Positions 7,227-15,527 of a stretch of 24,916 nucleotides of DNA are shown here, in pieces. The DNA is from an uncultured Oscillospiraceae bacterium (GTDB lineage: Bacteria; Bacillota_A; Clostridia; Oscillospirales; Oscillospiraceae). The notes under the pieces are model-generated. The model saw nothing but the letters and a program-made list of their open reading frames with translations, was not told the DNA's origin and searched no databases. The stretch covers positions 1 through 24,916 of the forward strand of contig CALXDE010000103.1 in NCBI GenBank assembly GCA_944386965.1, read 5' to 3'. The position numbers and the translations under genes were made by a program. Numbering within the stretch: the first letter of the stretch is position 1; each line of letters starts with the position of its first letter.

Positions 7227-8117
7227 ATGTTCGGATATGTAAGGCCGGCCCCCGGCAAGCTGACGGCGGATGAGGAGCGCAGCTACCGCGCGCTTTACTG
7301 CGGGCTGTGCCACACTTTGGGAGAGCGCTGCGGCGCCGTGTGCCGCATGACTCTCAATTACGACTTCACCTTTCTGGCCGCGCTGCTGTCCGGTCCCATT
7401 GCAACCTCGCAGCGGCGGTGTATCGCAAGTCCGATCAAAAGGCGGGCCGCGGCGGACCCAAACCAGGCGCTGGAGCTGGCGGCGGATGTAGGCGTCATCC
7501 TGACTTACTGGAAGCTGCGGGACGCCGCGGCAGACCGCGGCGGCATCTCCGGTCTGGGATGCCGGGCTGCCGGCGGTGTGCTGGCAGGCGCCTATCGGGA
7601 GGCGGCGGAGCGCCATCCGGCGCTGGAGGCCGCCACCGTTCGGGAATTGGAGCGCCTTGGCGCGCTGGAAAGCGCCCGCTGCCCCACATTGGACGAGCCC
7701 GCGGATACCTTTGCCGCGCTTCTCTCCGGTATCGCCGGTGAGCTGTCCGATCCCATCCAGCGGCGGATTCTCGGGCAGCTCCTCTACCATCTGGGGCGCT
7801 GGATCTACCTGGTAGACGCGCTGGATGACCTGCGGGAGGACGCAGAAAGCGGAAACTATAACCCAGTCGCCCTGCGCTTTTCTCTGGAGGGCGGCGTATT
7901 GACCGCGCCGGCCCGGGAGGCGATGGCGTCCACGCTGGACGCCTCGATCCGCCAGATGGCCGCGGCCTATGAGCTGTGGGATTTCGGCATGTGGAGTCCC
8001 ATCATCCGCTCCACGGTATACGAAGGGTTATACTGTGTGGGCAATGCGGTTTTAGAAGGAACATTTCACGCCGCGGGCAGCAGGAGGGGTTCCCGCGGTC
8101 AGAAGGAGCAGCTATGA
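7227..8117 (+). CDS. DUF5685 family protein
   Basis: A 296-residue, largely helical protein of unknown function. The N-terminus carries the family hallmark YRALYCGLCHTLGERCG with further cysteines at CGAVC, followed by LNYDFTFLAALL. In the last third, residues 200-205 read DDLRED within the stretch LVDALDDLREDAESGNYNP, a pattern reminiscent of the second aspartate-rich motif of squalene/phytoene synthases. No signal peptide or clear membrane segment was seen. It starts 3 bases after the RseC-family gene and overlaps the J-domain gene by four bases (ATGA); a DUF5685 gene beside a dnaJ-like gene is common in Clostridia. A metal- or redox-linked role is suggested by the cysteines but not shown. 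Confidence 0.82.
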   Translation: MFGYVRPAPGKLTADEERSYRALYCGLCHTLGERCGAVCRMTLNYDFTFLAALLSGPIATSQRRCIASPIKRRAAADPNQALELAADVGVILTYWKLRDAAADRGGISGLGCRAAGGVLAGAYREAAERHPALEAATVRELERLGALESARCPTLDEPADTFAALLSGIAGELSDPIQRRILGQLLYHLGRWIYLVDALDDLREDAESGNYNPVALRFSLEGGVLTAPAREAMASTLDASIRQMAAAYELWDFGMWSPIIRSTVYEGLYCVGNAVLEGTFHAAGSRRGSRGQKEQL

Positions 8118-8746
8118 ACGACCCGTATAAGATACTCAATGTCCCCAGCACCGCCACCGATGAGGAGGTCAAAAAAGCGTATCGGGAGTTGGCCCGAAAA
8201 TACCATCCGGACAACTACCATGACAGCCCTCTGGAGGATCTGGCCCAGGAGAAGATGAAGGAGATCAACGAGGCCTACGATACCATCATGAAGATGCGCG
8301 GCGGCGGCCATGGGGCGGGGAGAAATTCCGCCGGCAGCGGCTACGGGGCAGGCTACGGCGGCTATGCAGGCGCCCAGGCGGGCCCCCGTTTTCAGGAGAT
8401 CCGCGCTGCCATCTCCCGTGGGGATCTGCAGATGGCGGAGTACCTGCTGGCCAATCTCCAGGAGCACAACGGGGAGTGGTATTTCTTGAAGGGCGTGATC
8501 TGCCAGCGGCGCGGGTGGATGGACGAGGCCCGGCGCAACTATGAAACCGCCTGCCAGCTCTCGCCGGACAACCCGGAATACGCCCAGGCGCTGGAGCATA
8601 TAACCGGCGGCGGACACGCCTATCGGCCTGAGGGATACGAGGTCTTTACCACCGGCTGCGGCGACAATATGTGCAGCAGGCTGATGTGCACTTACTGTCT
8701 GTGCAACGTGCTGAGCTGCGGCAGCGTGCGGCTCTTCTGGTGCTGA
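8114..8746 (+). CDS. J-domain protein with TPR-like region and cysteine-rich tail
   Basis: A 210-residue protein. Residues 4-65 form a J domain with the HPD motif at 31-33, needed to stimulate the ATPase of DnaK. A Gly/Ala/Tyr-rich linker follows (about 67-90), then about 80 residues of paired helices resembling TPR repeats (FLKGVICQRRGWMDEARRNY), and a C-terminal tail with seven cysteines in about 30 residues. It lacks the zinc fingers and substrate domains of true DnaJ, so it is a specialised cochaperone. The ATG at 8114 overlaps the DUF5685 stop and sits after AGAAGGAGCA. The open frame extends upstream, but only this start gives a normal J domain. The tail could bind metal or be lipid-proximal; no client is known. 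Confidence 0.88.
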   Translation: MNDPYKILNVPSTATDEEVKKAYRELARKYHPDNYHDSPLEDLAQEKMKEINEAYDTIMKMRGGGHGAGRNSAGSGYGAGYGGYAGAQAGPRFQEIRAAISRGDLQMAEYLLANLQEHNGEWYFLKGVICQRRGWMDEARRNYETACQLSPDNPEYAQALEHITGGGHAYRPEGYEVFTTGCGDNMCSRLMCTYCLCNVLSCGSVRLFWC

Positions 8747-8778
8747 TTTTCTTGCGGGAATACTAGGAAGGAGACATC

Positions 8779-9666
8779 ATGGTCAAAAGTATGACGGGCT
8801 ACGGCCGGGCCCGGGAAATGCGCGGCGGCCGGGACATCACGGTGGAGGTGCGCAGCGTCAACAACCGCTATCTGGACTGCACGGTCAAGATGCCCAGGAT
8901 GTATATTTTTGCCGAGGATGCGGTGAAGTCCCTGGTGCAGAAGTCCGTGTCCCGGGGGAAAGTGGATGTATTCATCACCATCGCTTCCGGCGAGGATGCC
9001 GGTACGGCGGTGTCTGTCAATGAGGCGCTGGCGCTGGCCTATCTCAGTGCGTTCCAGCAGCTGCGGCAGCTGGGGGAGGGACAGGTGTCCCCAGCGGCCT
9101 GCACCGCTATGGAGCTGGCCCGCTTCCCGGATGTGCTGACCGTCACCAAGGCCGAGGAGGACCTGGAGGCCGTCAGCGCCGACATCTGCGCGGTCCTCGG
9201 CCAGGCGCTGGAGGCATACAATGCCATGCGCGCCACCGAGGGAGGGAAGCTGGCAGAGGATATCCTGGGCCGGCTCGCCACCATCGAGTCCCTCACCGCC
9301 GCGGTGGAGGAGCGCTCTCCCCAGACGGTGGCGGAGTATCGGGAAAAGCTGCTCGCCCGGATGCACGAGGTGCTGGGCAGCACCACCATTGATGAGGGCC
9401 GTATCCTAACCGAGGCCGCCATCTTTGCCGATAAGGTGGCCGTGGACGAGGAAACTGTCCGCCTGCGCAGCCATCTCTCCCAGCTGCGGGAGATGCTCCG
9501 GGGCGGCGAGCCCGTGGGACGAAAGCTGGACTTTCTCATTCAGGAGGTCAACCGGGAGGCCAACACCATCGGCTCCAAGTGCAGCGATGTGGCCATCGCC
9601 CGGAAGGTCGTGGACCTGAAGGCGGAAGTGGAGAAGATCCGGGAGCAGGTGCAGAACATTGAATAG
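8779..9666 (+). CDS. yicC: YicC/YloC family endoribonuclease
   Basis: A 295-residue member of the YicC (B. subtilis YloC) family, which are endoribonucleases linked to small-RNA and stationary-phase RNA decay. It begins with the conserved [11 protein letters not shown] and contains RSVNNRYLD. It ends with the DUF1732 region ([21 protein letters not shown], near residues 245-265, then a helical end). Length agrees with the family. AAGGAGA at 8767-8773 precedes the ATG. It opens the conserved block yicC-remA-gmk-rpoZ-priA known from B. subtilis and many Clostridia. The last eight bases overlap remA. Confidence 0.94.
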   Translation: MVKSMTGYGRAREMRGGRDITVEVRSVNNRYLDCTVKMPRMYIFAEDAVKSLVQKSVSRGKVDVFITIASGEDAGTAVSVNEALALAYLSAFQQLRQLGEGQVSPAACTAMELARFPDVLTVTKAEEDLEAVSADICAVLGQALEAYNAMRATEGGKLAEDILGRLATIESLTAAVEERSPQTVAEYREKLLARMHEVLGSTTIDEGRILTEAAIFADKVAVDEETVRLRSHLSQLREMLRGGEPVGRKLDFLIQEVNREANTIGSKCSDVAIARKVVDLKAEVEKIREQVQNIE

Positions 9667-9946
9667 AGAAGAAAACCTCGTCAAGCTGGTGAACATCGGC
9701 TACGGCAATCTGATCTCCACGCAGCGGCTCATCGCCGTGGTAAGCCCGGACTCCGCGCCCATCAAGCGTATGGTGTCTGAGGCCCGGGACCACAGCATGC
9801 TCATTGACGCCACCTTTGGCCGCAAAACCAGGACGGTCCTTATTATGGACAGCGACCATGTGGTCCTGTCGGGACTGCCGCTGGAGAAGCTGGCGCCGCG
9901 TCTGGGCGTGGCGCCCACAGAACTGGAGGAGGAAGAGGATGCGTAA
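9659..9946 (+). CDS. remA: RemA-family regulator (DUF370)
   Basis: A 95-residue DUF370/RemA protein. In B. subtilis RemA is an oligomeric DNA-binding activator of biofilm matrix and osmoprotection genes. The family core is clear: [52 protein letters not shown]. The start is assigned to TTG at 9659, which overlaps the yicC end by eight bases; no ATG is available upstream of the conserved core, and the ribosome site is weak (AGGT at 9647-9650). A slightly different non-ATG start cannot be excluded. The C-terminus is short and acidic. It overlaps gmk by eight bases, as in the conserved order. Confidence 0.92.
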   Translation: MNREENLVKLVNIGYGNLISTQRLIAVVSPDSAPIKRMVSEARDHSMLIDATFGRKTRTVLIMDSDHVVLSGLPLEKLAPRLGVAPTELEEEEDA

Positions 9947-10538
9947 AGGGAAGACATTCATCATTGCCGGCCCCTCCGGAGTCGGCAAGGGAACCATTAT
10001 CAAAAAGCTCTTTGAGCGGCGAAGCGACCTGTATTTCTCCGTCTCCGCCACCACCCGCTCTCCCCGCCCCGGGGAAATGGACGGCGTGGATTACCACTTT
10101 CTCAGCCGGGAGCGATTCCTGGAGTGGATCGACCGCAACGCGTTCCTGGAATACGCGGAGTTTGTGGGAAATCTCTACGGGACGCCGAAGAAATATGTGG
10201 ACGAGGCCATGGACAGCGGCCGGGATGTGATCCTGGATATCGAGGTCCAGGGCGCTGAGCAGGTCCACCGCCAGCGGCCGGACGTGGTGCGCATCTTTAT
10301 CGCCCCGCCCTCCTGGGAGGAGTTGGAGCGCCGCCTGGTGGGCCGGGGCACGGAGGACTCCGAAAAGGTCCGCAAGCGCCTGGAGCGCAGCCGGGAGGAT
10401 ATCCTCCTGGCCCGGTACTACGACTATCTGGTCATCAACAGCGACCTGGACCAGGCGGTGGAGGAAATTCAGGCCATCATCACCGCCGAACACTGCCGGG
10501 CCAGGGAGCGCTATGATACGGTGGTCCGCCGCCTGTAA
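9939..10538 (+). CDS. gmk: Guanylate kinase
   Basis: This cytosolic enzyme phosphorylates GMP (and dGMP) to GDP with ATP, and it sets the GTP pool that also feeds stringent control. The 199-residue protein has the P-loop GPSGVGKGT at residues 11-19, the GMP-binding segment [18 protein letters not shown], and the lid and downstream region with [10 protein letters not shown]. Length is typical. The ATG at 9939 overlaps remA by eight bases and is preceded by GGAGGAAGAGG; the open frame runs further upstream within remA, but that part is not conserved. The order with rpoZ is the classical Firmicutes one. Confidence 0.96.
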   Translation: MRKGKTFIIAGPSGVGKGTIIKKLFERRSDLYFSVSATTRSPRPGEMDGVDYHFLSRERFLEWIDRNAFLEYAEFVGNLYGTPKKYVDEAMDSGRDVILDIEVQGAEQVHRQRPDVVRIFIAPPSWEELERRLVGRGTEDSEKVRKRLERSREDILLARYYDYLVINSDLDQAVEEIQAIITAEHCRARERYDTVVRRL

Positions 10539-10609
10539 CGCCGCGGACCGCGAAGAGACTGCCCCGTTGATTTTGTGTAATTTATTTATTGTAAAGGAAG
10601 TATGCCATT

Positions 10610-10831
10610 ATGATGCTCTATCCCGCTATGAACAAGCTCACCGCCAACGTGCCCAATCGCTATCTGCTGGTCAATGTGGTGGCCCGCAGGGCCCGGCAGA
10701 TCGCCTCCGAGGCTGAGGAGGAGGGCTATGAGCTGTATGAAAAGCCGGTAACCCTGGCCATCCAGGAGGTGGCGGACAGCAAAATCAAGGTAGACGCCAC
10801 CGACGTCGTCATCCGGGAGGAGGAGGCCTGA
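10610..10831 (+). CDS. rpoZ: DNA-directed RNA polymerase omega subunit
   Basis: A 73-residue omega subunit, which helps assemble and stabilise the beta-prime subunit of RNA polymerase. Recognisable elements are YPAMNKL, NRYLLVNVVARRARQIA and the C-terminal helix (KPVTLAIQEV), as in clostridial omega proteins. AAAGGAAG at 10593-10600 is nine bases before the ATG; a second ATG follows directly at 10613, so the protein may start one residue later. A three-codon reading frame (10602-10613) between the ribosome site and the start is probably accidental. A 71-base gap with an AT-rich segment separates it from gmk, and 49 bases separate it from priA. coaBC, which often lies in between, is absent. 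Confidence 0.93.
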   Translation: MMLYPAMNKLTANVPNRYLLVNVVARRARQIASEAEEEGYELYEKPVTLAIQEVADSKIKVDATDVVIREEEA

Positions 10832-10880
10832 GGCCCCGGCGCCCGATCCGGAACAGAAAACTTGCAGCAGGGGGGATGAA

Positions 10881-13346
10881 ATGGAACAGGTTTTGCTGGC
10901 CCGGGTGGCGGTGTCCGCCGCAACCTATGCCTTTGACAAGCCCTATGACTATATCGTTCCCCCATCCCTCGCGGAAAAGGCACAGGCGGGCGTTCGCGTC
11001 ACTGTGCCTTTTGGTCGTGGCAACAAGCGCTCGGAAGCGCTGATTCTCAGCACCTATACCGGGGAGAAAAAGCCGGAGCACAAGCAGCTGGATTGTGTTC
11101 TGGACAGCGAAACAGTCATGGACCAGGGGCAGATGCGTCTGGCATTCTGGCTGCGGGAGCGGTACTTCTGCACCATCTATGACGCGGTGAAGGTCATCCT
11201 TCCCGCGGGACTCTGGTACCGCATCCGGGAGACGTATCATCTGACCGGCCAGTGGACGGACGAGGCGGCCTCGGCGAAGCTCTCCGGCAGACAGCGCGCC
11301 AGAGCGGTGTACGAAGCCGTCACCGCCGCGGGCGGCAGCGCGGAGCTGGAGGCGCTGAAGGCGCAGTTCGGCGAGGGTGTGACCGCGGCGCTGCGGGAGC
11401 TGGTTGGCATGGACCTTGTCGCTGCGGAGGCGACAGCCAGCCGCCGCCTGGGAGATAAGCTGGTGCGGCGGGTCGCTCTGGCGGTCCCGCCGGAGGAGGC
11501 CATGGCCAGCGCCGAGGCCAAGCGGAAATCCGCGCCTCTGCGCTATGAGGTGGTCAAGCTTCTCTCCGCCATCGGCAGCGCCCTGTCTACGGACATCTGC
11601 TATTTCACCGGTGCCTCCACCGCCACCCTGCGCAACCTCCAGAAGGCGGGCATCGTCACGATGGAGGCGGAGGAACAATACCGGGTCCCCAGTCTCAGCG
11701 GCCGGGAAACCGGCAGTCCCATCACCCTGAACGAGGAGCAGGAGCGCGCCTGCGAGGGGATCGAGGCGCTGTTTTGGGCGGGAAAGCCCGCCTGCGCCCT
11801 GCTCTATGGGGTCACCGGCAGCGGCAAGACGCTGGTGTATATCCGTCTGCTGCAGTCGGTGGTCGAGAGCGGGAAAACCGGCATGGTCCTTGTGCCGGAG
11901 ATCGCTCTCACACCCCAGATGATGGAGAAGTTCTCCGCCTACTTCGGGGACAAGGTGGCCATGCTCCACAGCTCCCTGTGCCTGAGCGAACGCTATGACC
12001 AGTGGAAGCGCATCCGCCGGGGGGAGGTCCAGGTGGTGCTGGGCACCCGCAGCGCGGTGTTTGCCCCTCTGAAAAATCTGGGCATGGTGATCCTGGACGA
12101 GGAGCAGGAGAGCAGCTATCAGTCGGAAAATCTGCCCCGCTACCATGCCCGGGATGTGGCAAAGTTCCTCTGCGCGGAAAACAACGCTGTGCTGCTTCTG
12201 GGGTCCGCCACTCCCACGGTGGAAACCGCCTATTACGCCAAGACCGGGCGCTACCACGCCTTCTCCATCCAGAGGCGCTATAACGACCGGCCGCTGCCCC
12301 GGGTCGTTCTGGCGGATATGCGCCGGGAAGTGAAACAGGGGAACAGCGGCGCCGTCAGCGGCGTATTGTATGAGGAATTGCGGCAGAATATAGAGCGCGG
12401 GGAGCAGAGCATTCTCTTTCTCAACCGCCGGGGTAACAGCCGGATGCTGTTGTGCGGGGAGTGCGGCGCCGTGCCGGAATGTCCCAGGTGCAGCGTCCCC
12501 ATGACCTACCACAGCGCCAACGGGCGGCTCATGTGTCACTACTGCGGCCACTCGGAGCGGGCCTGGGAAACCTGCGACGATTGCGGCGGGATCATGAAGC
12601 ACGTGGGATTTGGCACCCAGAAGGTGGAGGAGGAGCTCAGGGAGCTCTTTCCCGGCGTCGGGGTGCTGCGCATGGACGCGGACACCGCCGCCGGCGGACA
12701 TGAAAAGATCCTCCAGACCTTTCGGGACAAACAGATTCCGATTCTCCTGGGCACCCAGATGGTGGCCAAGGGGCTGGACTTTGAAAATGTGACACTGGTG
12801 GGCGTCCTGGCGGCGGACCTTTCCCTGTATGTGGACAGCTTCCGCGCCGCGGAGCGGACCTTCAGTCTGCTGACCCAGGTGGTGGGCCGGGCCGGCCGCG
12901 GAGAGAAGGAGGGCCGGGCGGTGATCCAGACCTACAACCCGGACAACGACGTGATCGTCTCCGCCGCCCGGCAGGACTACACCGCCTTTTACCAGTCGGA
13001 GATCCGCATGCGGCGCGTCCGCCGCTATCCGCCCTTTGCGGATATCTTCACCCTTACTGTGTCCGGTGGGGAGGAGGGGGCCGCGCTTCGGGCGGCGGCA
13101 AAGCTGCGGGACGGGATGCGCAGGGGACTTGCCTATCCCTCCGCCGCCAACATGGGGGTGGAGGTCCTGGGACCGGCTCCGGCGCCTGTGTTGAAGGTGA
13201 ACAACCGCTATCGCTGTCGGGTGCTGTGGGTGGGAAAAAACGCCCACCAGACCCGGGAGCTGATGAGCTACTATTTGAAGGCATTTTACAACCAGAAAGA
13301 AAACCGCGGTCTGAACCTGTTTATTGACTGCAACGCTTTGGATTAG
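10881..13346 (+). CDS. priA: Primosomal protein N' (PriA), replication restart helicase
   Basis: An 821-residue 3'-to-5' DNA helicase that recognises stalled forks and reloads the replisome. It has the N-terminal DNA-binding domain (AFDKPYDYIVP), Walker A GVTGSGKT at residues 310-317, the DEEQ box at 406-409, and a helicase C lobe ending in LLTQVVGRAGRG. A zinc module is inserted in that lobe, with eight cysteines at 525, 528, 534, 537, 552, 555, 565 and 568, all present. Length is near the 730-830 range of the family. The start follows GGGGGGATGAA; upstream is non-coding. It lies in the conserved order before def and fmt. Confidence 0.97.
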   Translation: MEQVLLARVAVSAATYAFDKPYDYIVPPSLAEKAQAGVRVTVPFGRGNKRSEALILSTYTGEKKPEHKQLDCVLDSETVMDQGQMRLAFWLRERYFCTIYDAVKVILPAGLWYRIRETYHLTGQWTDEAASAKLSGRQRARAVYEAVTAAGGSAELEALKAQFGEGVTAALRELVGMDLVAAEATASRRLGDKLVRRVALAVPPEEAMASAEAKRKSAPLRYEVVKLLSAIGSALSTDICYFTGASTATLRNLQKAGIVTMEAEEQYRVPSLSGRETGSPITLNEEQERACEGIEALFWAGKPACALLYGVTGSGKTLVYIRLLQSVVESGKTGMVLVPEIALTPQMMEKFSAYFGDKVAMLHSSLCLSERYDQWKRIRRGEVQVVLGTRSAVFAPLKNLGMVILDEEQESSYQSENLPRYHARDVAKFLCAENNAVLLLGSATPTVETAYYAKTGRYHAFSIQRRYNDRPLPRVVLADMRREVKQGNSGAVSGVLYEELRQNIERGEQSILFLNRRGNSRMLLCGECGAVPECPRCSVPMTYHSANGRLMCHYCGHSERAWETCDDCGGIMKHVGFGTQKVEEELRELFPGVGVLRMDADTAAGGHEKILQTFRDKQIPILLGTQMVAKGLDFENVTLVGVLAADLSLYVDSFRAAERTFSLLTQVVGRAGRGEKEGRAVIQTYNPDNDVIVSAARQDYTAFYQSEIRMRRVRRYPPFADIFTLTVSGGEEGAALRAAAKLRDGMRRGLAYPSAANMGVEVLGPAPAPVLKVNNRYRCRVLWVGKNAHQTRELMSYYLKAFYNQKENRGLNLFIDCNALD

Positions 13347-13356
13347 GAGGCACCAT

Positions 13357-13899
13357 ATGGCCATACGAAAGATTGTACTGCAGGGGGACGAAATTCTGAC
13401 AAAGGTGTGCCGCCCTGTAACAAATTTTGACGCAAAGCTTCACCAGCTGCTGGACGACATGAAGGAGACGCTGATCCAGGCCAACGGAGCCGGATTGGCG
13501 GCGCCGCAGGTGGGGATTCTCCGCCGGGTGGTGGTAGTCCTCGCGGAATCCGCCGACGGGGAGGCGGATGAGATTCTGGAGCTGGTAAATCCGGAAATTC
13601 TCTCCACCGAGGGGGAGCAGACCGGGCCTGAGGGGTGCCTGAGTATCCCGGGAAAGACCGGCATGGTGACCCGGCCGGAGTTTGTCCGGGTTCGGGCCCA
13701 GGACCGCGACGGCGCGTGGTTCGAGGCGGAGGGATACGATCTCACCGCCCGTTGCTTCTGTCACGAGCTGGAGCACCTGGACGGGCACCTGTACACGGAG
13801 CATATCGACCATTTTCTCACCGACGAGGAGCTGATGGCCTACTACCGGGAGCAGGGATACGACGTGGAGGAAATTGCAAGCGAGGGCGAAAACGCATGA
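13357..13899 (+). CDS. def: Peptide deformylase
   Basis: This metalloenzyme removes the formyl group from the N-terminal methionine of new proteins, the counterpart of Fmt encoded next door. The 180-residue protein has all three motifs: GAGLAAPQVG (residues 44-53), EGCLS (92-96, metal ligand C94) and HELEH (136-140, ligands H136 and H140, catalytic E137). The usual QHExDH is here CHELEH, a mild variant. The ATG at 13357 has AGGAGG at 13345-13350; the frame is open a little further upstream, inside the priA end, but the conserved N-terminus begins at this ATG. The stop overlaps fmt by four bases. Confidence 0.96.
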   Translation: MAIRKIVLQGDEILTKVCRPVTNFDAKLHQLLDDMKETLIQANGAGLAAPQVGILRRVVVVLAESADGEADEILELVNPEILSTEGEQTGPEGCLSIPGKTGMVTRPEFVRVRAQDRDGAWFEAEGYDLTARCFCHELEHLDGHLYTEHIDHFLTDEELMAYYREQGYDVEEIASEGENA

Positions 13900-14807
13900 G
13901 AATTGTATTTATGGGTACGCCGGAATTCGCCGTGCCCTCCCTGGAGCGGCTGGTGGCCGACGGCCATGAGATCGCCGCCGTCTTTACCCAGCCGGACAAG
14001 CCCCGCAGCCGGATGAAGATGATCCCCTCCCCGGTGAAGGCGGCGGCCCTGGAGCATGGGCTCACCATCCTCCAGCCTGCCACCGTCCGGGACGAGGCGG
14101 TATTGCGCCAGGTGCGGGACCTGCGTCCGGAGCTGCTGGTGGTGGTGGCCTATGGGAAGATCCTGCCCAAGGACCTGCTGGAGATCCCAACCGTGGCCGC
14201 CATCAATGTCCACAGCAGCATCCTGCCCCACTATCGGGGAGCGGCTCCCATCAACTGGGCCATCCTCCAGGGGGATACGGAAACCGGCGTCACCGTGCAG
14301 CACCTGGGGGTGGAGCTGGACGCGGGAGATATCATCCTTGTGAAGAGGACCCCCATCGGAGCGGAGGAGGACGCCGGTGAACTGACCCGTCGGCTCTCCC
14401 TGCTGGGGGCGGAGGCCCTCAGCGAGGCGGTGGCCGCCCTGGCTGCGGGCACCGCGCGGCGCATCCCCCAGGGGGAGGCCGTTGCGCCCTATGCCGCTAT
14501 GCTCAGCCGTGAGATGTCTCCCATCGATTGGAACAAACCGGCGCAGACCATCGTCAATCAGATCAGAGGGCTCATTCCCTGGCCCTGCGCCAACATGGAG
14601 CTGGATGGGAAGCGCGTGAAGGTCTATCGGGGCAGCGTGGGGGAGGCCACTGCCGCCCGGCCCGGGACCGTGGTCGCCGCCGACAGGCGCGGCATCGCCA
14701 TTGCCGCCGGAGACGGAAAGAGCGTGGTCATCACGGAGCTCCAGAGCGAGGGGGGCAAGCGGATGGGGGCGGACGCCTATCTGCTGGGACACCCCATTCG
14801 CGTCTGA
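13896..14807 (+). CDS. fmt: Methionyl-tRNA formyltransferase
   Basis: This enzyme transfers a formyl group from 10-formyl-tetrahydrofolate to initiator Met-tRNA. The 303-residue protein starts with the typical MRIVFMGTPEFAVPSLERL and has the catalytic N104, H106 (INVHSSILPHYRG) and D142, aligning with N106, H108 and D144 of E. coli. The C-terminal tRNA-binding OB domain covers roughly residues 205-303 and begins near the RGLIPWP segment. The ATG at 13896 overlaps the def stop as ATGA; the long open frame upstream in this phase is a shadow of def. The def-fmt pair is nearly universal in bacteria. Confidence 0.96.
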   Translation: MRIVFMGTPEFAVPSLERLVADGHEIAAVFTQPDKPRSRMKMIPSPVKAAALEHGLTILQPATVRDEAVLRQVRDLRPELLVVVAYGKILPKDLLEIPTVAAINVHSSILPHYRGAAPINWAILQGDTETGVTVQHLGVELDAGDIILVKRTPIGAEEDAGELTRRLSLLGAEALSEAVAALAAGTARRIPQGEAVAPYAAMLSREMSPIDWNKPAQTIVNQIRGLIPWPCANMELDGKRVKVYRGSVGEATAARPGTVVAADRRGIAIAAGDGKSVVITELQSEGGKRMGADAYLLGHPIRV

Positions 14808-14822
14808 GAAAGGACTGGCTAT

Positions 14823-15527
14823 ATGCTGTTTTACTACGACTACACCTACTGGATGATGCTTTTGCCGGTGCTGCTGGTTACCATTTACGCCCAGGCAAAA
14901 GTCAAGTCCAATTTCAATAAATACTCACGGATCACCAACCGCCGCTATCTCACCGGCGCGCAGGCCGCGGAGGCGGTGCTGCGTCAGCACGGGATTTACG
15001 ACGTGCGGATCGAGCGGGTGGGCGGAACCCTGACGGATCATTATGATCCCCGGACCAACGTCATCCGCCTGTCCCGGTCGGTCTATGACAGCCCCACCAT
15101 CGCCGCGGTGGGGGTGGCCGCCCACGAGGCGGGCCACGCCGTGCAGTACGCGGTGGGATACGGTCCCATCCGCGTCCGCTCCGCCCTGATTCCCATAACA
15201 CAGGTCGGCTCCCAGTTTGGGATCGCTCTTCTGGTCCTGGGGGTCATCATGACCTTTGAGCCGCTGTTTCTGGCGGGAATCGTCCTCTTCGGCGCCACCA
15301 CGGTGTTTCAGCTGGTGACGCTGCCGGTGGAGTACAACGCCTCCCACCGGGCCATTGAGACAATCGAGGGTGCCCAGCTGCTGGATGACGAAGAACTGGC
15401 GGGGGCCAAAAAGGTCCTCAGCGCCGCGGCGCTGACCTATGTGGCGGCGCTGCTGACCTCCGTGGTGCAGCTGCTGCGCTTCCTTCTGCTCTTTGCCGAC
15501 CGCAGTGACCGGGGAGGCCGCCGATGA
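14823..15527 (+). CDS. Membrane zinc metallopeptidase (YugP family)
   Basis: A 234-residue integral membrane protein of the Zn_peptidase_2/YugP family. The zinc motif HEAGH is at residues 101-105, with the downstream EYNASHRA stretch likely supplying the third ligand. Membrane helices lie at about residues 8-24, 125-150, 152-172 and 195-220. Its physiological substrate is unknown; a role in membrane protein quality control is only inferred from the fold. The GAAAGGA ribosome site lies 8 bases before the ATG, 15 bases after fmt. In B. subtilis the homologue is elsewhere; its placement between fmt and rsmB is a clostridial variation. The end overlaps rsmB by four bases. Confidence 0.9.
   Translation: MLFYYDYTYWMMLLPVLLVTIYAQAKVKSNFNKYSRITNRRYLTGAQAAEAVLRQHGIYDVRIERVGGTLTDHYDPRTNVIRLSRSVYDSPTIAAVGVAAHEAGHAVQYAVGYGPIRVRSALIPITQVGSQFGIALLVLGVIMTFEPLFLAGIVLFGATTVFQLVTLPVEYNASHRAIETIEGAQLLDDEELAGAKKVLSAAALTYVAALLTSVVQLLRFLLLFADRSDRGGRR

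Noticed and set aside
10523..10549. 7-bp inverted repeat spanning the gmk stop codon, as a terminator.
   Set aside because: The stem is short, with a 13-base loop, and no T-tract follows directly; at best a weak attenuator.
10602..10613. Three-codon frame ATG CCA TTA TGA between the rpoZ ribosome site and its start.
   Set aside because: The ribosome site is only about one base from this ATG, too close to use, while spacing to the rpoZ ATG is good.
10809..13364. A minus-strand open frame of about 850 codons covering all of priA on the other strand.
   Set aside because: It lies exactly opposite a well-conserved gene, gives a low-complexity His/Pro/Arg/Gly-rich product with no recognisable domain, and is explained by the high GC content, which removes stop codons from the opposite strand.
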